A DNA stretch of 64,000 nt from assembly GCA_016717115.1 (NCBI GenBank), contig JADKGE010000005.1, forward strand, positions 1 to 64,000, given 5' to 3'. Position 1 is the first letter of the stretch, and each line of letters starts with the position of its first letter. Made by a program: the position numbers and the translations under genes. Under the pieces are notes generated by a model. The model ran no database searches, was not told where the DNA came from, and saw only the letters and a program-made list of their open reading frames with translations. Of this stretch, positions 9,093 through 17,123 are shown piece by piece. The stretch is from Actinomycetota bacterium. Its GTDB lineage: Bacteria; Actinomycetota; Actinomycetes; S36-B12.

Positions 9093-9903
9093 TCAGCGGG
9101 CATCGACGGTGAGATCCCGCCCGACTCGGATGCAGTCATGCAGGACCTCGTCCGCCGCCACCTCTCCCCCAGGCCACGACCGTGCGCACGACCGACCCGA
9201 GCACACGCGCACCCGCGCCGATGACGCTCCTGCCACCGCTCGCCACGAGGTTCGCCCTCAGGTAGTCGCGAGGCGTGCCGCAGTCGACGAACTCCCCAGT
9301 CGTCATGACGAACTCGATCTCGCCTCGTTCCCAGTGGGGCCGCCAGACGAGGTCGTACAGCCCGGAGGGCCGCTCGGCCAAGCCGGCGACGATGTCGGCG
9401 GGCAGAAGGCAGGCTCCGACGTACTGGATGTCCCCGAAGTCGGCGGCGGACGCCCCCCGACGGCCCAGCAACCGGGGTCGCTGGCCGTCCCATCCCTCGA
9501 CAAGCTCCGTAAGCGACCCGGTGAGGTAGGCGTCGCTGTTGCGCACGAGCACGGCCCTGCCGTCGATCCAGGGCTTGAGCCTGCCCAAGGCGCCTGCAGA
9601 TCCCAGCAGCCGGTCGGTCTCGTCCGACACGTGTACCTCCGGCCGGTCCCGTGACAGGTGGTCGACGACCGCCGCGGACAGGTGGTGCACGTTGACGGCG
9701 ACGTCCGCCGCGAAGGGCCGCACCGATGCGAGCGCGAGGTCGACCAAGGCGACGTTGCCGACCGGGCACAGCGCCTTCGGCAGCACCGAGGTCAGCGGTC
9801 GAAGGCGCGTGCCCCGTCCGGCGGCGAGAACCACGGCGCACAACTCGTCATCCTCGCGCCTCTTCCCGCCCACGTTGGGAGCGTAGCCGCGCTCCGCGCC
9901 CAT
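9093..9903 (-). CDS. Sugar-phosphate nucleotidyltransferase (NTP_transferase family), one frameshift
   Basis: CAVVLAAGRGTRLRPLTSVLPKALCPVGN is the N-terminal nucleotide-binding signature (GxGTRLRPLT...PK) of glucose-1-phosphate thymidylyl/uridylyl- and mannose-1-phosphate guanylyltransferases, which make NDP-sugars. Later AVLVRNSDAYLTG is the sugar-nucleotide binding LxxxxD strand, and EFVDCGTPRDYLRANL is the conserved C-terminal GTP motif. The frame shifts near 9172. Dropping one G from a run of five allows the protein to continue to the stop at 9093. The start is uncertain: ATG at 9903 gives a 22-residue extension, and a TTG just before CAVVLAAG is the alternative. The exact sugar and nucleotide cannot be assigned. 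Confidence 0.82.
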
Positions 9904-9960
9904 GGTGCGCGAGCCACGGTTGGGCTAGCGTCGAGCCCTCTGCTGGCACAGGAGGTAGCG

Positions 9961-11499
9961 ATGGCTCTCATCCTCACGGGCACCGTGGTCACCTTCGACG
10001 ATGATCGCCGCGTCGAGCCCCGCGCCAGCGTCTACATTCGCGATGGCCGGATCGAGGCGGTGCAGCCATCTAGGCGCCGGCGGCTCGCCGGTTACGCAGA
10101 TGCCCGCCTCGTCTCGACGGGAGGCATCATCACGCCCGGCCTGATGGACCTGCACAACCATCTCGCCTACAACACCCTCCCGCTCTGGCAGGCGCCGAGA
10201 ACCACCCCGTACACGACGCGCTACCAATGGCCCACCGCCAAGACCTACGGTCGGGACATCTCGAGTCCCGCGCAGGCGCTGGGCATCGCGGCGGCGGCCG
10301 CCGCACTCCGGTATGCCGAGGTGAAGGCCGTCGTCGGGGGCGTCACCTCCATTCAGGGGTCTCCCCCCACCACCCGCGCCTTCCCTGGGTGGATGCTCCG
10401 CAACGTGGAGAAGGACCCCGTCGGCGGGCCTGACACCGTTCGCCAGTCGGTGCTCAAGGGCGAGGCCGGACAGTTGAACCGCTACGCCACGGAGATGGCC
10501 GGCGGCGTCTCGCTGTTCTATCACCTGGCCGAGGGCACCTCGGCGGCCCTGCGCAAGGAGTACGGCGAGCTCGCCGCGCACCACTGCGTAGGACCGGGGC
10601 TCATCGGCATCCACTCCACCGCCCTCACCGCCGCCGACTACGCGGACTGGTCGCCGCCCGGCGCCATCGTCTGGTCACCGTTCTCGAACGTGTGGCTCTA
10701 CGGCGGGACGACCGACATCGTGGCCGCGCGGGAGCACGGCCACCTGGTCTGCCTGGGCTCCGACTGGGCGCCGTCGGGGACGCGCAGCCTGCTGTGGGAG
10801 TTGAAAGTCGCCGACCTGTGGAACCGTGAGCAGCTGGGCGGTGAGCTGACGCCACTGGAGCTGTGCGAACTCGGAACCCGCAATCCCGGCCTCACGATGG
10901 AACGGGCGTGGCAGGTGCCTGTCGGGCGCATCCAGGCAGGCGCGCTCGCCGACCTCACCGTCCACTCGGCGCGCGACGCCGATCCGTACCGCTCGCTCAT
11001 CGCGGCCCGCGAGCCGCACATCACGCTGGTCGTCGTCGGCGGACGCCCCGTGTACGGGATGACCTCCCTGCTCACTGCTGCGGGGGCCGACGGCATCGAG
11101 CCGATCCAGGTCGCGGGTCGACGCAGGGGGATCGTGATGACGCTGCCGGATGACCTCCTCCCGTCCAATCCCGCGCAGCGCCGCGAGGCGACGATGTCGT
11201 GGGCGGAGGGGATGGCCGTGCTCGACGACGTCCATCGCGATCCGGGTGCAGCCGTGATCCGCGCCCGCTCAGGGGGACGGGACCTCGACCGTCTCGAGTT
11301 CATCCCCGACATGCCATCCGGACCGCCCGGCACGGCCGATGCCCTGGATCGAGCACTCACGGCCGCGGAGCTCACGACGCTCGTCGTCCCACCGCCCGAG
11401 CCCCTCGCCACCGATCGGGCCTGGCTCGATCGGGTGGCGGCGCTCGCCCCCGCACACGCTCAGCTGCTCGCGCGGCTGAGCGACTACTACGATGGCTGA
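9961..11499 (+). CDS. Amidohydrolase-superfamily metal-dependent hydrolase
   Basis: 512 residues, intact. A small beta-sandwich start (MALILTGTVVTFDDD) leads into the TIM-barrel metal site: ITPGLMDLHNHLAY with the HxH pair at 65 and 67, FYHLAEGTS with a third His, GIHSTALTAADY, and LGSDWAPSGTRS with the catalytic Asp. The tail (GRIQAGALADLTVHS, VVVGGRPVYG) closes the beta-sandwich as in cytosine deaminase/atrazine chlorohydrolase relatives. These enzymes hydrolyse C-N or C-Cl bonds. The substrate is unknown. The last 90 or so residues (from about 420) go beyond the usual fold end. The ATG at 9961 follows AGGAGG. It overlaps the next gene by eight bases, so the two are probably cotranscribed. 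Confidence 0.88.
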   Translation: MALILTGTVVTFDDDRRVEPRASVYIRDGRIEAVQPSRRRRLAGYADARLVSTGGIITPGLMDLHNHLAYNTLPLWQAPRTTPYTTRYQWPTAKTYGRDISSPAQALGIAAAAAALRYAEVKAVVGGVTSIQGSPPTTRAFPGWMLRNVEKDPVGGPDTVRQSVLKGEAGQLNRYATEMAGGVSLFYHLAEGTSAALRKEYGELAAHHCVGPGLIGIHSTALTAADYADWSPPGAIVWSPFSNVWLYGGTTDIVAAREHGHLVCLGSDWAPSGTRSLLWELKVADLWNREQLGGELTPLELCELGTRNPGLTMERAWQVPVGRIQAGALADLTVHSARDADPYRSLIAAREPHITLVVVGGRPVYGMTSLLTAAGADGIEPIQVAGRRRGIVMTLPDDLLPSNPAQRREATMSWAEGMAVLDDVHRDPGAAVIRARSGGRDLDRLEFIPDMPSGPPGTADALDRALTAAELTTLVVPPPEPLATDRAWLDRVAALAPAHAQLLARLSDYYDG

Positions 11500-11848
11500 C
11501 ATGGACGCCGACGACGTGCTCGAGCACTGCCTCGCCATGCGGGGTGCCTGGCAAGACGAGCCGTGGGAGGGCACCATCGTCGTCAAGGTGGGCAGCCGGA
11601 TCTTCGCCTTCCTCGGCGAGCCCGGCAGCGACAGCGTCGGACTGAAGTGCGCCGACTCGCGGGACGAGGCCAATGAATGGCTCACCCGGTACCCCCAAGA
11701 TGCGTCGGTGATGGCCTATCTCGGTCGTTCGGGCTGGAACACGCTGCGAGTCGGCGCGGGAATCCCCGACGACGAGGTACTTGACGCGGTCGACGGCTCC
11801 TACGCCGCGGTGGTCAGCAGGTTGCCGCGTCGCGAGCGGCCCCTCTAG
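11492..11848 (+). CDS. MmcQ/YjbR-family DNA-binding-like protein
   Basis: 118 residues. The layout VLEHCLAMRGAWQDEPWEGTIVVKVGSRIFAFLG followed by VGLKCADSRDEANEWLTRYP and YLGRSGWNTLRVG is that of the YjbR/MmcQ CyaY-like fold, with the conserved G..E.PWE start. Members bind DNA in some reports, but their role is poorly known. The start overlaps the amidohydrolase by eight bases. The stop codon TAG shares its CTAG with the stop of the convergent matrixin gene. Confidence 0.8.
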   Translation: MADMDADDVLEHCLAMRGAWQDEPWEGTIVVKVGSRIFAFLGEPGSDSVGLKCADSRDEANEWLTRYPQDASVMAYLGRSGWNTLRVGAGIPDDEVLDAVDGSYAAVVSRLPRRERPL

Positions 11849-12552
11849 GGGGTCGGGGTGGTGGCGCAGGGGCGCATGATGGCCTGAATGCCGGCGATGT
11901 CGCCGGGGCCGAGCGTGGTCTGCTTGTCGACGATGGGGTACATGATGTCGCCCTTGCTGCTGCTGTGGCCGAGTCCGAGAGCGTGTCCCAGTTCGTGCAT
12001 GAACACCGCGACGCGCTGCTCCTTGGTGCTTCCGGCGACGTAGTCGGTACGGAAGGCCCCTTCCGCCTGGATGATCTCCTTGTTCGCAGCATTGACGGTC
12101 GTCGGCATGGCGAACCCGACGACGGTGTCAGTGAGGTAGGTGGACTCGTCGTTGGTCAGCACCGTGATGTACATGTGACGAGGGCGATCGACGCCATCGA
12201 CAGGGCTGATGACGTAGGTGGTGTCGTTGTAGTTCACGGGTGTCACACCGCCGAACGTGAAGTGAAGTCCGGTTTGAGCCGCCCAGTTCTTCACGGATGC
12301 GGCGAACGCGTCCTTGGCGGACTTCTGCTGCGCCTTCGGCAGGGCTCGCGGGTCGACGGTCAGCACGATCGGATCGGCGCAGTTGGCCCATGCGCTGTTC
12401 TGCAATGAGCCGCTCGCGAAGAAGGGCACCCAACCACCAGATCCGCCTTGCGAGTCCGCGGGGGCGGCGAAGGCCTGCGGCGCGACGGCGGCGATGAGCC
12501 CACCCGCGAGTGCGGTGGCCACGACGACCTTGCGCGTGCGCGAACGATTCAT
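11845..12552 (-). CDS. Secreted matrixin-type zinc metalloprotease (metzincin)
   Basis: 235 residues with an N-terminal signal peptide (basic start, hydrophobic VVVATALAGGLIAAVAPQ, cleavage near AFA-AP). The catalytic zinc site is HELGHALGLGH at about 186-196, with three His ligands and the Glu. It is followed by DIMYP, the metzincin Met-turn. FTFGGVTPVNYNDTTYVI and GAFRTDYVAG are consistent with the preceding beta-sheet. It is a short, single-domain secreted protease without a visible propeptide switch. The C-terminus is proline- and threonine-rich. Stop codons of this gene and the convergent YjbR-like gene overlap on a CTAG. Confidence 0.9.
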   Translation of the reverse strand: MNRSRTRKVVVATALAGGLIAAVAPQAFAAPADSQGGSGGWVPFFASGSLQNSAWANCADPIVLTVDPRALPKAQQKSAKDAFAASVKNWAAQTGLHFTFGGVTPVNYNDTTYVISPVDGVDRPRHMYITVLTNDESTYLTDTVVGFAMPTTVNAANKEIIQAEGAFRTDYVAGSTKEQRVAVFMHELGHALGLGHSSSKGDIMYPIVDKQTTLGPGDIAGIQAIMRPCATTPTP

Positions 12553-12690
12553 GGTGCCTCCCGGTCAGACCACTCCAACATCGTCATCATAAGGACAGCA
12601 GCGGGTCGACGGGACCCTTGGGGGGCATCGCGTCAGAAGTCCTCCCGGTGGTACCTTCCCCTCAGGTCTACTGCTACTTCAGGGAGAGTC

Positions 12691-13293
12691 ATGCGCACGG
12701 TGTCCAGACGTCTTGGCGCTCTTGTCATCGTTCCAATCGTGGCGGCTGCACTCGCGATCGGCGTCGGTCCCTCGGCGAGTGCAGAGCAACTGCCGCCGAA
12801 CAACACCGACTGGCTGCTCACGTCCGAGCAGGCCGCCACGGCAACCGGGGTGGCCGTGCCCTTGACCGTCGGAGTCGTCAAGTTGACGCCGACAATGTGG
12901 TCGCAGTCGTTCCTCGCCCCGGGTAGCACCGAGCCGCGCGCCGGCGTCACCCTGCTCCACTACACGAATCCGAAGCCGCTCACGCAGGCGGTCCTCGGGA
13001 AGCTGTCGGCCGGTCCGGTCTTCGGCGCGGACGTCAGCAAGGGCTACCAATGCACTCTGACTCGGGAGAATGCCATCCCCGGCAGACTTCGCGCGACCCG
13101 CGTGTGCTGGAACGATGGCCTCGTCATCGCCGCGTCGACCATCAAGATCGGCACCTGGGTGCTGGGCGGCTGGACGGCTCTCCGGCCGGCCGCAGGCGAG
13201 ATCGTGACGCCGGCTATGAGGGACCAGGCCGGGATGGAGTCCCGCGCCCTGCGTGCGGCTCAAAGCGCCAAACTCATCCAGAACGTCAAGTAG
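12691..13293 (+). CDS. Secreted protein of unknown function
   Basis: 200 residues behind AGGGAGAG. A signal peptide (VIVPIVAAALAIGVGPSASA) ends near residue 31. The mature part has LLTSEQAATATGVAVPL, a LLHYTNPKPLTQAVLGKL strand-helix and two cysteines (YQCTLTRENA, RVCWNDG) that could form a disulfide. This PknH-like/sensor-like layout is seen in many actinobacterial secreted proteins, but I cannot name the family. A related layout occurs in the secreted gene at 55539-56264. Confidence 0.7.
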   Translation: MRTVSRRLGALVIVPIVAAALAIGVGPSASAEQLPPNNTDWLLTSEQAATATGVAVPLTVGVVKLTPTMWSQSFLAPGSTEPRAGVTLLHYTNPKPLTQAVLGKLSAGPVFGADVSKGYQCTLTRENAIPGRLRATRVCWNDGLVIAASTIKIGTWVLGGWTALRPAAGEIVTPAMRDQAGMESRALRAAQSAKLIQNVK

Positions 13294-13367
13294 CGACTTC
13301 CTAAGACCTCGCACCTGCCCGGGTCTGGCGGCCTGTCGAGTTGGGTGCACCCTCTCAAGGGAGAGCA

Positions 13368-15068
13368 GTGGGAACACCGAGCCGTGGGCCGATCGTCCGT
13401 CTAGGAACCTTCATAGGGGCCGCCTGCTTGGCGACGGCGACCTCACTCTTTGTCCCAAACACCGCAAGTGCGGGCCTGCCCACTCCCCCACCTGAAGTGG
13501 CCGTAACGTCCCCAGCCCCCCTTCCGTTGCCGATCTTCCCGATCCCCGCGACGGCGCCCCTCGCCCCCGTAACCGAGTTGCCCGCGCCGACCGATGCGGC
13601 ATCCACCACCTCCGATGCGGCATCCACCACGTCCAACGAAGCTCGAGGCAACGAGAAGGTCACGCTGTGCCACGCAACGAGTTCGGTAGCCAATCCCTAC
13701 ACCCTGATCACTGTCGCTGAGTCGGCCATCAACGGTCACGACGGGCACACCGGGCCCGTCTTCGATCCCGCGACAAGCCAATCAGGTGACAACTGGGGCG
13801 ACCTCATCCCTGCCGTGGGGGACTTCCCGGGCTTGAACAACACGCTTTCCGGGGCCGACATCCTGGCCAACGGCTGCGCTGTCCCCGAGCCTGTCGACCC
13901 GGTTGATCCGAACCGCCCGGCGGTGCCGATCACGCCGACTGTGCCCACGGTGCCGAACAAGCCCGCCAAGCCGATCACCCCCACAGTGCCCACCGTGCCG
14001 AACAAGCCCGCCAAGCCTGTGCCCACGGTGCCGAACAAGCCCGCCAAGCCGATCACCCCCACAGTGCCCACCGTGCCGAACAAGCCCGCCAAGCCGATCA
14101 CCCCCACGGTGCCGGTGCTGCCCCATGTGCCGCAGATCCCGGTCGTTCCCGGGCTTCCGGGCAGCAATCGATTCTTCGTCACCCTGTGCCATGCCACGGG
14201 ATCCGTTGCCCGCCCGTACTTGCGAACGGCCGCCTGGGCCGCCAGCCTGGCCGAGCTGCAGCACGACATCGAGACCGGACATGACACGCACGGCGGATCC
14301 CCCTTCGACCCGAACACCAACGTGTCCGGCGATTCCTGGGGCGACATCATCCCCGCCTTCGCCGAGTACGACGGGCTCAACAACACCGGCGCCGGGGCCG
14401 CCATCCTCGCCGACGGATGCAACGTCCCGCCCTCGATCGGTGCCTATCCGCTCGCTTGGAACATCTGCCACTGGAATGCCACGGACCAGCCCCCGACGTA
14501 CGTGCGCACCACCCTGACGGCACCGACGCCCGACCAACTGCTGGTGCTCCTGCAGCAGCATGCCGTGGAGACAGGGGCCGGCGGCGAGCGTGACGTCATC
14601 CCAACCACGCGCGCGGGCAGTGCCGGCCTCGTATGTCCAGCGGCGGGTTCGGGGTCCGGTACCGGCACCACACCTCCAGCCATCGCGCCGGTCACGGCTA
14701 CGGTCACCGTTAAGGCGCAGATGTGCCACGCGGAGGCGGGTGTTTACGCCAAGCGGAGCGAGGTGGCCGTCGAGTCAGCAAGCGGCCCGGACATGGCTTC
14801 GGCTCAGGCGGCAGCGACGGCCAAGGCCAACACCCGGCTGGTCGCCCAGCTCACCTATCACGCCAACCACGACGTGGCCGACATCATCGAGCCCTTCGGC
14901 ACCTTCGACGGCTACCACTGGGGCAACGAGGGCCAGCTGATCTTCAGCCGTGACTGCATAGTGGACGTGCCGCCTCGGAACTCCGATCTGCTGCGGCCGC
15001 GGCCCGGCATCGCCGGTGGTACGACGTCACCGGGCTACAGCGGGGAGATTCCCGAAACGGGCAAGTAG
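13368..15068 (+). CDS. Secreted surface protein with four Cys/His modules and a Pro-rich repeat stalk
   Basis: 566 residues. GTG start at 13368 behind AAGGGAGAG, then a signal peptide (IGAACLATATSLFVPNTASA). Module 1 runs from VTLCHATSSVANPYTLITV through HDGHTGPVF to DLIPAVGDFPGLNN and a final Cys. A stalk of PTVPNKPAKP repeats follows. Module 2 is VTLCHATGSVARPY ... HDTHGGSPF ... DIIPAFAEYDGLNN ... Cys. Modules 3 (NICHWNATDQPPTYVRTTL) and 4 (QMCHAEAGVYAKRSEVAV ... DIIEPFGTFDGYHWG) are more divergent. Each has a CH pair, a distant His and an acidic DIIxP-like loop, so a bound metal or disulfide is plausible. The protein ends in GEIPETGK, which resembles a sortase site but lacks the following membrane segment. 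Function unknown; probably cell-surface. Confidence 0.8.
   Translation: MGTPSRGPIVRLGTFIGAACLATATSLFVPNTASAGLPTPPPEVAVTSPAPLPLPIFPIPATAPLAPVTELPAPTDAASTTSDAASTTSNEARGNEKVTLCHATSSVANPYTLITVAESAINGHDGHTGPVFDPATSQSGDNWGDLIPAVGDFPGLNNTLSGADILANGCAVPEPVDPVDPNRPAVPITPTVPTVPNKPAKPITPTVPTVPNKPAKPVPTVPNKPAKPITPTVPTVPNKPAKPITPTVPVLPHVPQIPVVPGLPGSNRFFVTLCHATGSVARPYLRTAAWAASLAELQHDIETGHDTHGGSPFDPNTNVSGDSWGDIIPAFAEYDGLNNTGAGAAILADGCNVPPSIGAYPLAWNICHWNATDQPPTYVRTTLTAPTPDQLLVLLQQHAVETGAGGERDVIPTTRAGSAGLVCPAAGSGSGTGTTPPAIAPVTATVTVKAQMCHAEAGVYAKRSEVAVESASGPDMASAQAAATAKANTRLVAQLTYHANHDVADIIEPFGTFDGYHWGNEGQLIFSRDCIVDVPPRNSDLLRPRPGIAGGTTSPGYSGEIPETGK
13921..14118 (+). repeat. In-frame Pro-rich repeat (PTVPNKPAKP units)
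   Basis: Four copies of a unit coding for PTVPNKPAKP, separated by a variable PITPTV spacer; one copy lacks the ITPT part. The DNA copies differ at silent positions (acggtg, acagtg, accgtg), so the array is not brand new. It probably forms an extended rod between modules 1 and 2 and could change length by recombination. Confidence 0.75.
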
Positions 15069-15243
15069 CCGGCTGCCGGCTGCCGCCTGCCGCCTGCAAC
15101 AGGCACGTTCGCACGCGGCCCGCATGACTCGACGCTAACCGGTCGTCGTCGACGCCACCCGCTATCCACCGCCCCCTCGCCCACGACGGAGAGCGTCGTC
15201 CGGGGCTATCGTGGCGGGGTCGACCTGATCAGAGGAGGCCCTC

Positions 15244-15462
15244 ATGCCGACCACGACTCTGCCCCTGTACACAATCGGTGCGCTGGCCCTCACGAGAGCG
15301 GCACTCGGTATCGGCGTCGGGCTCCTGATCGCCGATCGACTTGAGCCCCGCAATCGTCGAGCCGCCGGCAGGGCCCTGCTCGCCGCGGGGCTCGCGTCGA
15401 CGGTTCCCCTTGTCGCTGCGATTGTGAGGGGCGTCAGGGCGCCGGAGACATCGGTCGGCTAG
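15244..15462 (+). CDS. Small two-helix membrane protein
   Basis: 72 residues behind AGAGGAGG. A hydrophobic helix at about 8-30 (LYTIGALALTRAALGIGVGLLIA), a short basic loop (RLEPRNRRAAGR) and a second helix at about 45-62 indicate a hairpin membrane protein. No family recognised. Its TAG stop lies in the GCTAGC next to the left end of the IS element, so the coding sequence is undamaged by the insertion. Confidence 0.7.
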   Translation: MPTTTLPLYTIGALALTRAALGIGVGLLIADRLEPRNRRAAGRALLAAGLASTVPLVAAIVRGVRAPETSVG

Positions 15463-15463
15463 C
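15458..15463. repeat. Target site duplication, left copy (GCTAGC)
   Basis: Direct copy of 16589-16594. Because GCTAGC is its own reverse complement it can also be read as extending the inverted repeats. It supplies the stop codon of the transposase (minus strand) and of the small membrane protein (plus strand). Confidence 0.8.
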
Positions 15464-16479
15464 TGTTCTGTCCAAGCAGGTTGGTCACGCGGGTGACCGG
15501 TGGCTTGCCGCCGAGTGCGGTGTGTGGCCTGTGATGGTTGTAGATGTGGAGCCAGCTGGTCAAGGCCTTCCGGCGGGCTGATTCGGAGGAGTAGGCCTTG
15601 GCGTAGCCCCATTCGTCGCGCAGTGTCCGCTGGTAGCGCTCGACCTTGCCGTTGGTCTGGGGTCGGTATGGCCGGGTGCGGCGGATGGCGATGCCGAGGT
15701 CGGTGTTCAGCCGGACCCAGTCGGTGGAGCGGTAGGCCGGGCCGTTATCGCTGATGACCTCGGTGACGGTGATCCCGTGCGAGGCGTAGAACGCGATCGC
15801 CCGGGTCCAGAAGGCCACGGTGGTCGCCTTGGTCTCGTCGTCGTGGACCTCGGAGTAGGCCAGGCGGGAGTGGTCGTCGACTGCGGAGTGGACGAACGCG
15901 TAGCCCGCCCCTTCCGGTTCCTCGTCGGGACCGCTGCTGGCGGCGGTCGGCCTCGATCTGCTTGCGTCCGGTCTGGAACCCAGCGCGTCCGTTGACCTTC
16001 CATCCGCCGCCGGGAGGGATCAGGCCGAACTTCTTCACGTCCACGTGCAGCAGGTCCCCGGGCCGGTCCCGCTCGTAGCGGATGACCTCACCGGTGGCCC
16101 GGTCCATGTGATCGAGCCGGTTGAGGCCCTCGCGGACCAGGATCCGGTGCACGGTCGAGGCGGGGATCCCGACCCGGCCCGCGATCTGGACCGGCCCGAA
16201 CCGCCGCTTCGTTCGCAGGTGCTTGACCCTCCTCTCGATCCGGCGCCTGGTCCGCGTCGGCGATCGGTGCGGCCGGCTCGAGACATCGACCATGTCCCGC
16301 GACGTCGGCGTCATCCCGGCGGCCAACACCGCCCGATACCGACGCGACCATCGGATCACCGTCGTGGTCGAGACCTGGAACCGCTCCGCAGTCCCACGGA
16401 TCGTCGACCCCGACTCAACATGGAACCGGGCCAGCTTCAACCGGCCCAGCTCGGACAACGGGGCATTAGCGTGGGCCAT
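15459..16479 (-). CDS. IS481-family DDE transposase, one frameshift
   Basis: An N-terminal helix-turn-helix (LGRLKLARFHVESGSTIRG, FQVSTTTVIRWSRRY) and a second one (RFGPVQIAGRVGIPASTVHRIL) precede the catalytic core. DLLHVDVKKFG gives the first Asp, EVISDNGPAYRS the second Asp, and QTNGKVERYQRTL the Glu, which is the IS481 layout. IYNHHRPHTALGGKPP is the conserved tail. The frame changes near 15905, just before GYAFVHSAVDDHSRLAY, so this copy is probably inactive unless the shift is an error. The stop codon lies in the duplicated target (CTAG), outside the element proper. Confidence 0.88.
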
Positions 16480-16588
16480 GAAGGCCTCCTTCGTGAATGT
16501 GATTGCTTGGTCGCTTCACACCTCACAAGGAGGCCTTCCCCACGTCAACAGCTGACGCGCCTCGTTACCAACGTCGATGGACAGAACA
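15464..16588. mobile_element. IS481-type insertion sequence, 1125 bp
   Basis: The ends are imperfect inverted repeats. Both begin TGTTCTGTCCA, and a looser match continues to GTTGGT(C/A)ACG. The flanks on both sides are GCTAGC (15458-15463 and 16589-16594), a 6-bp target duplication that fits the NCTAGN preference known for IS481. One minus-strand transposase fills the element. The insertion lies between two convergent genes whose stop codons would have overlapped on that CTAG. Confidence 0.9.
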
Positions 16589-16594
16589 GCTAGC
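16589..16594. repeat. Target site duplication, right copy (GCTAGC)
   Basis: Matches the left copy exactly and contains the stop codon of the convergent minus-strand gene ending at 16590. Confidence 0.8.
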
Positions 16595-17021
16595 CCACCT
16601 GGACGTCGAGATCCGCCGCGACGGCAACGGCAGCCTGGAACATGAATGTCAGCACGCGGTCGAGGTGTCTGGGCGCGAACGGGTCGCCGTCGACGTTTCC
16701 CGAAATCCACAGCCGCTCGTCAAGCACCGAGAACGTCACCAAGGCTGAGCCCGCGTTGCGATCGTTGAGGTACTCGAGCAGCGGCCGACTGGCGGCGAAC
16801 TCACCAGGCAGCCTCAGCTCCAGGCTCACGATGAGTTCGCTGAGCACGCCGACGAAGAGGGTGCCGAGGTCAGTCTCGACCGCCAGCGCGTCGCCGGGGA
16901 CGTGAGCCAACCGGATGCCGAAACTCGCCTCCATCGTCTGCGCCACCACGGCCAGCAGGGTGTCGTCGTCGTCCACCGCCACCACGGGCGTCTCGCCGGG
17001 CGAAGCCGCGTGATCCGTCAT
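16590..17021 (-). CDS. Hypothetical YbjN/secretion-chaperone-like protein
   Basis: 143 residues, no signal peptide. The pattern TLLAVVAQTMEASFGIRLAHVPG, ALAVETDLGTLFVGVLSE, LIVSLELRLPGEF, SALVTFSVLDERLWISGNVDG and LDRVLTFMFQAAVAVAADL resembles the YbjN/type III chaperone-like fold: a strand-rich core with a long C-terminal helix. In Actinomycetota such proteins are common and mostly uncharacterised. This similarity was judged by eye and is tentative. The stop at 16590 adjoins the right end of the IS element. Confidence 0.6.
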   Translation of the reverse strand: MTDHAASPGETPVVAVDDDDTLLAVVAQTMEASFGIRLAHVPGDALAVETDLGTLFVGVLSELIVSLELRLPGEFAASRPLLEYLNDRNAGSALVTFSVLDERLWISGNVDGDPFAPRHLDRVLTFMFQAAVAVAADLDVQVG

Positions 17022-17123
17022 GGAGAGCCTCCGTCAGCAATGATGGCGTCCGCAGGCCTCGCGCGCCAGCGGGGGAAGGACACCACGCCGTAGGCTCGCC
17101 CTACCGACGACGAAGGGCCGCAC

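Noticed and set aside
13921..14118. Repeat array that could be taken for a CRISPR or tandem DNA element
   Set aside because: The units are in frame, encode Pro-rich PTVPNKPAKP, vary at silent positions and have no unique spacers; it is a protein stalk.
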